From positions 71,649,260 to 71,713,259 of the forward strand of contig NC_065530.1 of assembly GCF_020184175.1 (NCBI RefSeq): a DNA stretch of 64,000 nt, written 5' to 3'. Positions 62,101-64,000 of the stretch are shown here, in pieces. Position 1 is the first letter of the stretch. The number at the start of each line of letters is the position of its first letter. Below the pieces are notes generated by a model. The model did no database searches. It was not told the origin of the DNA and saw only the letters and a list, made by a program, of their open reading frames with translations. The stretch is from Aphis gossypii (taxonomy: Eukaryota; Arthropoda; Insecta; Hemiptera; Aphididae). The position numbers and the translations under genes were made by a program.

Positions 62101-63767
62101 GGTCGAATAATTAATTTTATTCGCAATCATTCAGTTAGTTTGATTAACATTTATTTAAAATGCATACAGATTTTTTTTTTATATTTAAAATAAATAATTG
62201 CGTAATTTTTAATTTTAGAAAAAAAACGAAGATATTGAAAAAATTGTAGACCTGATTGAAAGTAAAGTTGATTGTTGTAAAGACTCAGGTGTTGAATTAT
62301 CATCAAATACTATTGTTCAAAAACAATTACATCCAATAGTAGAGTTTAAATCACGATATTTACAAGATTTTGAACCAATTCATTGTTTAGGAAAAGGAGG
62401 TTTTGGAATAGTATTTGAGGCTCGAAATAAAATTGATGACTGCCACTATGCTATTAAAAGGATACCTTTACCATCACAGTAAGTTAAAAGTACAAGAGTA
62501 TAAAAAACTACTAAATAATATTTAATAAACTACACAATATCTTATCAAATTCAACTTGAAGGATTTAATACTTAATATTGTATATACAAAGTACATTAAT
62601 AGAGTTTTATAAATTTATTTGTTTATACTAGAGAAGAATCTAGAAATCGTGTACTTCGTGAAGTTAAAGCATTAGCTAAGTTGGATCATCAACATATTGT
62701 TCGGTATTTCAATACTTGGCTTGAAGAACCTCCCAGTGGTTGGCAAGAAAAACATGATGATGATTGGTTACAAAAGTCTGGGTAAATAAAATAAAAATTA
62801 TATTTATAATTTTTTCATTGTGTACAAATAAATTAGTAAACAAAAAAGTATTTATCTAGAAATTATTGTTTTTTAATGTATGTAACAATGAATGCATTTT
62901 TTATGGTTAATAGTACCTTATTCAAGAAACTTTAAATTTTACCCGCCAATACTAATCATACTAATTAATTAGTCAGTCAGTTAAAGTTAGACTGTAGCCC
63001 ATACTACTATTTGTAGCATACTGGCCTGAAAAAATAATGAAAATGAAAATTTCTTAAGGAAAATTAATGAATCATTGTATAGTATTAATACCTAGGCCTA
63101 ATAATTGTTATCATTTATGTTTTGTATCATATAAAATATATTTATAAAATGCCTAGTTTATACTTTAAATTAATTAAATATTTTCAAATTAATATTTTGA
63201 TTAACATGGTCGTAATATTCTTATATTATAATATTGTGTTTTTTTTCTAGTGATATGGACATGAGTAGTAATATAACAACTAGTGAAAAACAAGTTACTC
63301 ATCTTTCTCCAAATAAACATCACGTCCGGGCAAAAAGTTTATCAACAATGATAATGCTTCCAGAAAGTAGTGAAGAATTATCTGATATTTTAAGTAATCC
63401 TCATGCATTACGATCATATAATGATAACAGTGATTCATCTTTTATTATTTTTGATGATAGTCAAATAACTGACAGTAATAAAAAAGATTGCATATTAGAT
63501 ATAAGTTCAGATAACTTAACTAAAGGTAGTAAACGACGAAGATATAAATCTGAGTGTGATACAACAAGTAATGTTCATAGTGAACGAAAAACAACTAGAC
63601 ATTACTTGTACATACAAATGCAACTTTGTCATAAAAATAGTTTAAGAGAATGGTTGAAAGATAATACTAAAAATAGAGATATGAAGTATATTTTAAATAT
63701 TTTTAGTCAAATTATACAAGCTGTTGAATATGTTCATTTGCAAGGATTAATACATAGAGATTTAAAA
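59123..63767 (+). CDS. PERK: PERK, ER-stress eIF2-alpha kinase (5' part; cut by window end)
   Basis: Exons are 59123-59241, 59306-59432, 59644-59794, 59864-60047, 60564-60732, 60792-60920, 61130-61253, 61710-61808, 61865-62133, 62219-62478, 62632-62781 and 63251-63767, giving 766 codons so far. PERK senses unfolded proteins in the ER lumen and phosphorylates eIF2-alpha. A signal peptide (LLRVVLIVFGVLTVFVLC) is followed by the luminal sensor: FISTLDGKLTALNT, MIPSLSGSLYKFDG, PFTVDSLLKSSF, WNFSVGLHDIK and PLVYLGMHKKQLYIQ. The transmembrane segment is EVLFISVVTAVLINIFI (about 427-443). The kinase begins near 507, with P-loop GKGGFGIVF, catalytic Lys in YAIKRI (about 537) and HRDLK at the last exon end. 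A long Ser-rich kinase insert lies between. Activation loop and C-lobe lie outside. The donor after 62133 (GTTAGT) is non-ideal. Confidence 0.96.
61328..61522. mobile_element. hAT-like MITE, 195 bp, with perfect 8-bp duplication, in a PERK intron
   Basis: The left end CAGGGGTGACCATAC and the right end, whose complement is CAAGGGTGACCAAAC, are inverted repeats. Flanks are ACTTATTT at 61320-61327 and ACTTATTT at 61523-61530, identical. The plus-strand open frame across it (61314-61523) is not a gene. Confidence 0.85.
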
Positions 63768-64000
63768 GTATGTACAATAATTACTTATAAATTATAATAG
63801 TTGTTACATTTTGCTTAATTTATAAATTGTATAGAATTAGTGCCTATTAAATAAAGGTACAATTTTATATAAAATTGGGGATTGTAAATAATTTAAAATA
63901 TATTTATTTATGTAGTAATATTTAGCAATTACATTTCTTCAATGAAAAATAAATCCCAATTAATGAACCAAATAATTTTAATTAAATTATCCACTATGAC

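Noticed and set aside
61875..62126. 83-codon minus-strand open frame
   Set aside because: Antisense shadow of the PERK transmembrane exon.

Overview
The window looks like nuclear DNA of an insect, most probably an aphid or close hemipteran. The reasons are very AT-rich non-coding DNA, short exons split by GT-AG introns, insect-like orthologues, and dispersed repeats that I recall from aphid genomes (from memory, not checked). I see no bacterial operons, tRNA genes, rRNA genes or CRISPR arrays.

Layout, left to right: (1) 56-1576 (+), the 3' end of an unrecognised, very polar protein gene. (2) 1.6-7.5 kb, repeat-rich intergenic DNA with a jockey-like LINE relic, a hAT-like MITE and tiny palindromic insertions. 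(3) 8432-21932 (+), glycerol-3-phosphate acyltransferase GPAT3/4 with a duplicated, apparently mutually exclusive catalytic exon. (4) 23549-25515 (-), the NHEJ factor XLF/NHEJ1. (5) 27415-28408 (+), spliceosomal SmF. (6) 31279-31716 (+), complex I assembly factor NDUFAF2. (7) 32591-40374 (-), half pint/PUF60. (8) 44216-48064 (+), TMEM179-like membrane protein. (9) 48805-54874 (-), the mitoribosomal PPR protein PTCD3 (mS39). (10) 54.9-59.1 kb, intergenic DNA with several MITEs. (11) 59123-63767 (+), the eIF2-alpha kinase PERK, cut off by the window edge within the kinase domain. Exon coordinates come from reading splice sites and reading-frame phase; all listed joins keep frame.

The genes are ordinary, unrelated housekeeping genes: ER glycerolipid synthesis, DNA repair, splicing (SmF and PUF60), mitochondrial biogenesis (NDUFAF2 and PTCD3) and ER stress. 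Several neighbours are convergent (GPAT4/NHEJ1, NDUFAF2/hfp, TMEM179/PTCD3) or divergent (NHEJ1/SmF, hfp/TMEM179, PTCD3/PERK).

Two things stand out. First, the GPAT4 gene carries two alternative 78-80 codon exons that each contain the catalytic H-x4-D motif. Second, there is a set of extremely short (about 25-95 bp) near-perfect palindromes that begin CA and end TG and are flanked by direct repeats of about 8 bp. They look like miniature hAT-type insertions. For one of them a related repeat copy elsewhere in the window shows the probable empty site. Larger hAT-like MITEs with 8-bp duplications are also scattered in introns and intergenic DNA.
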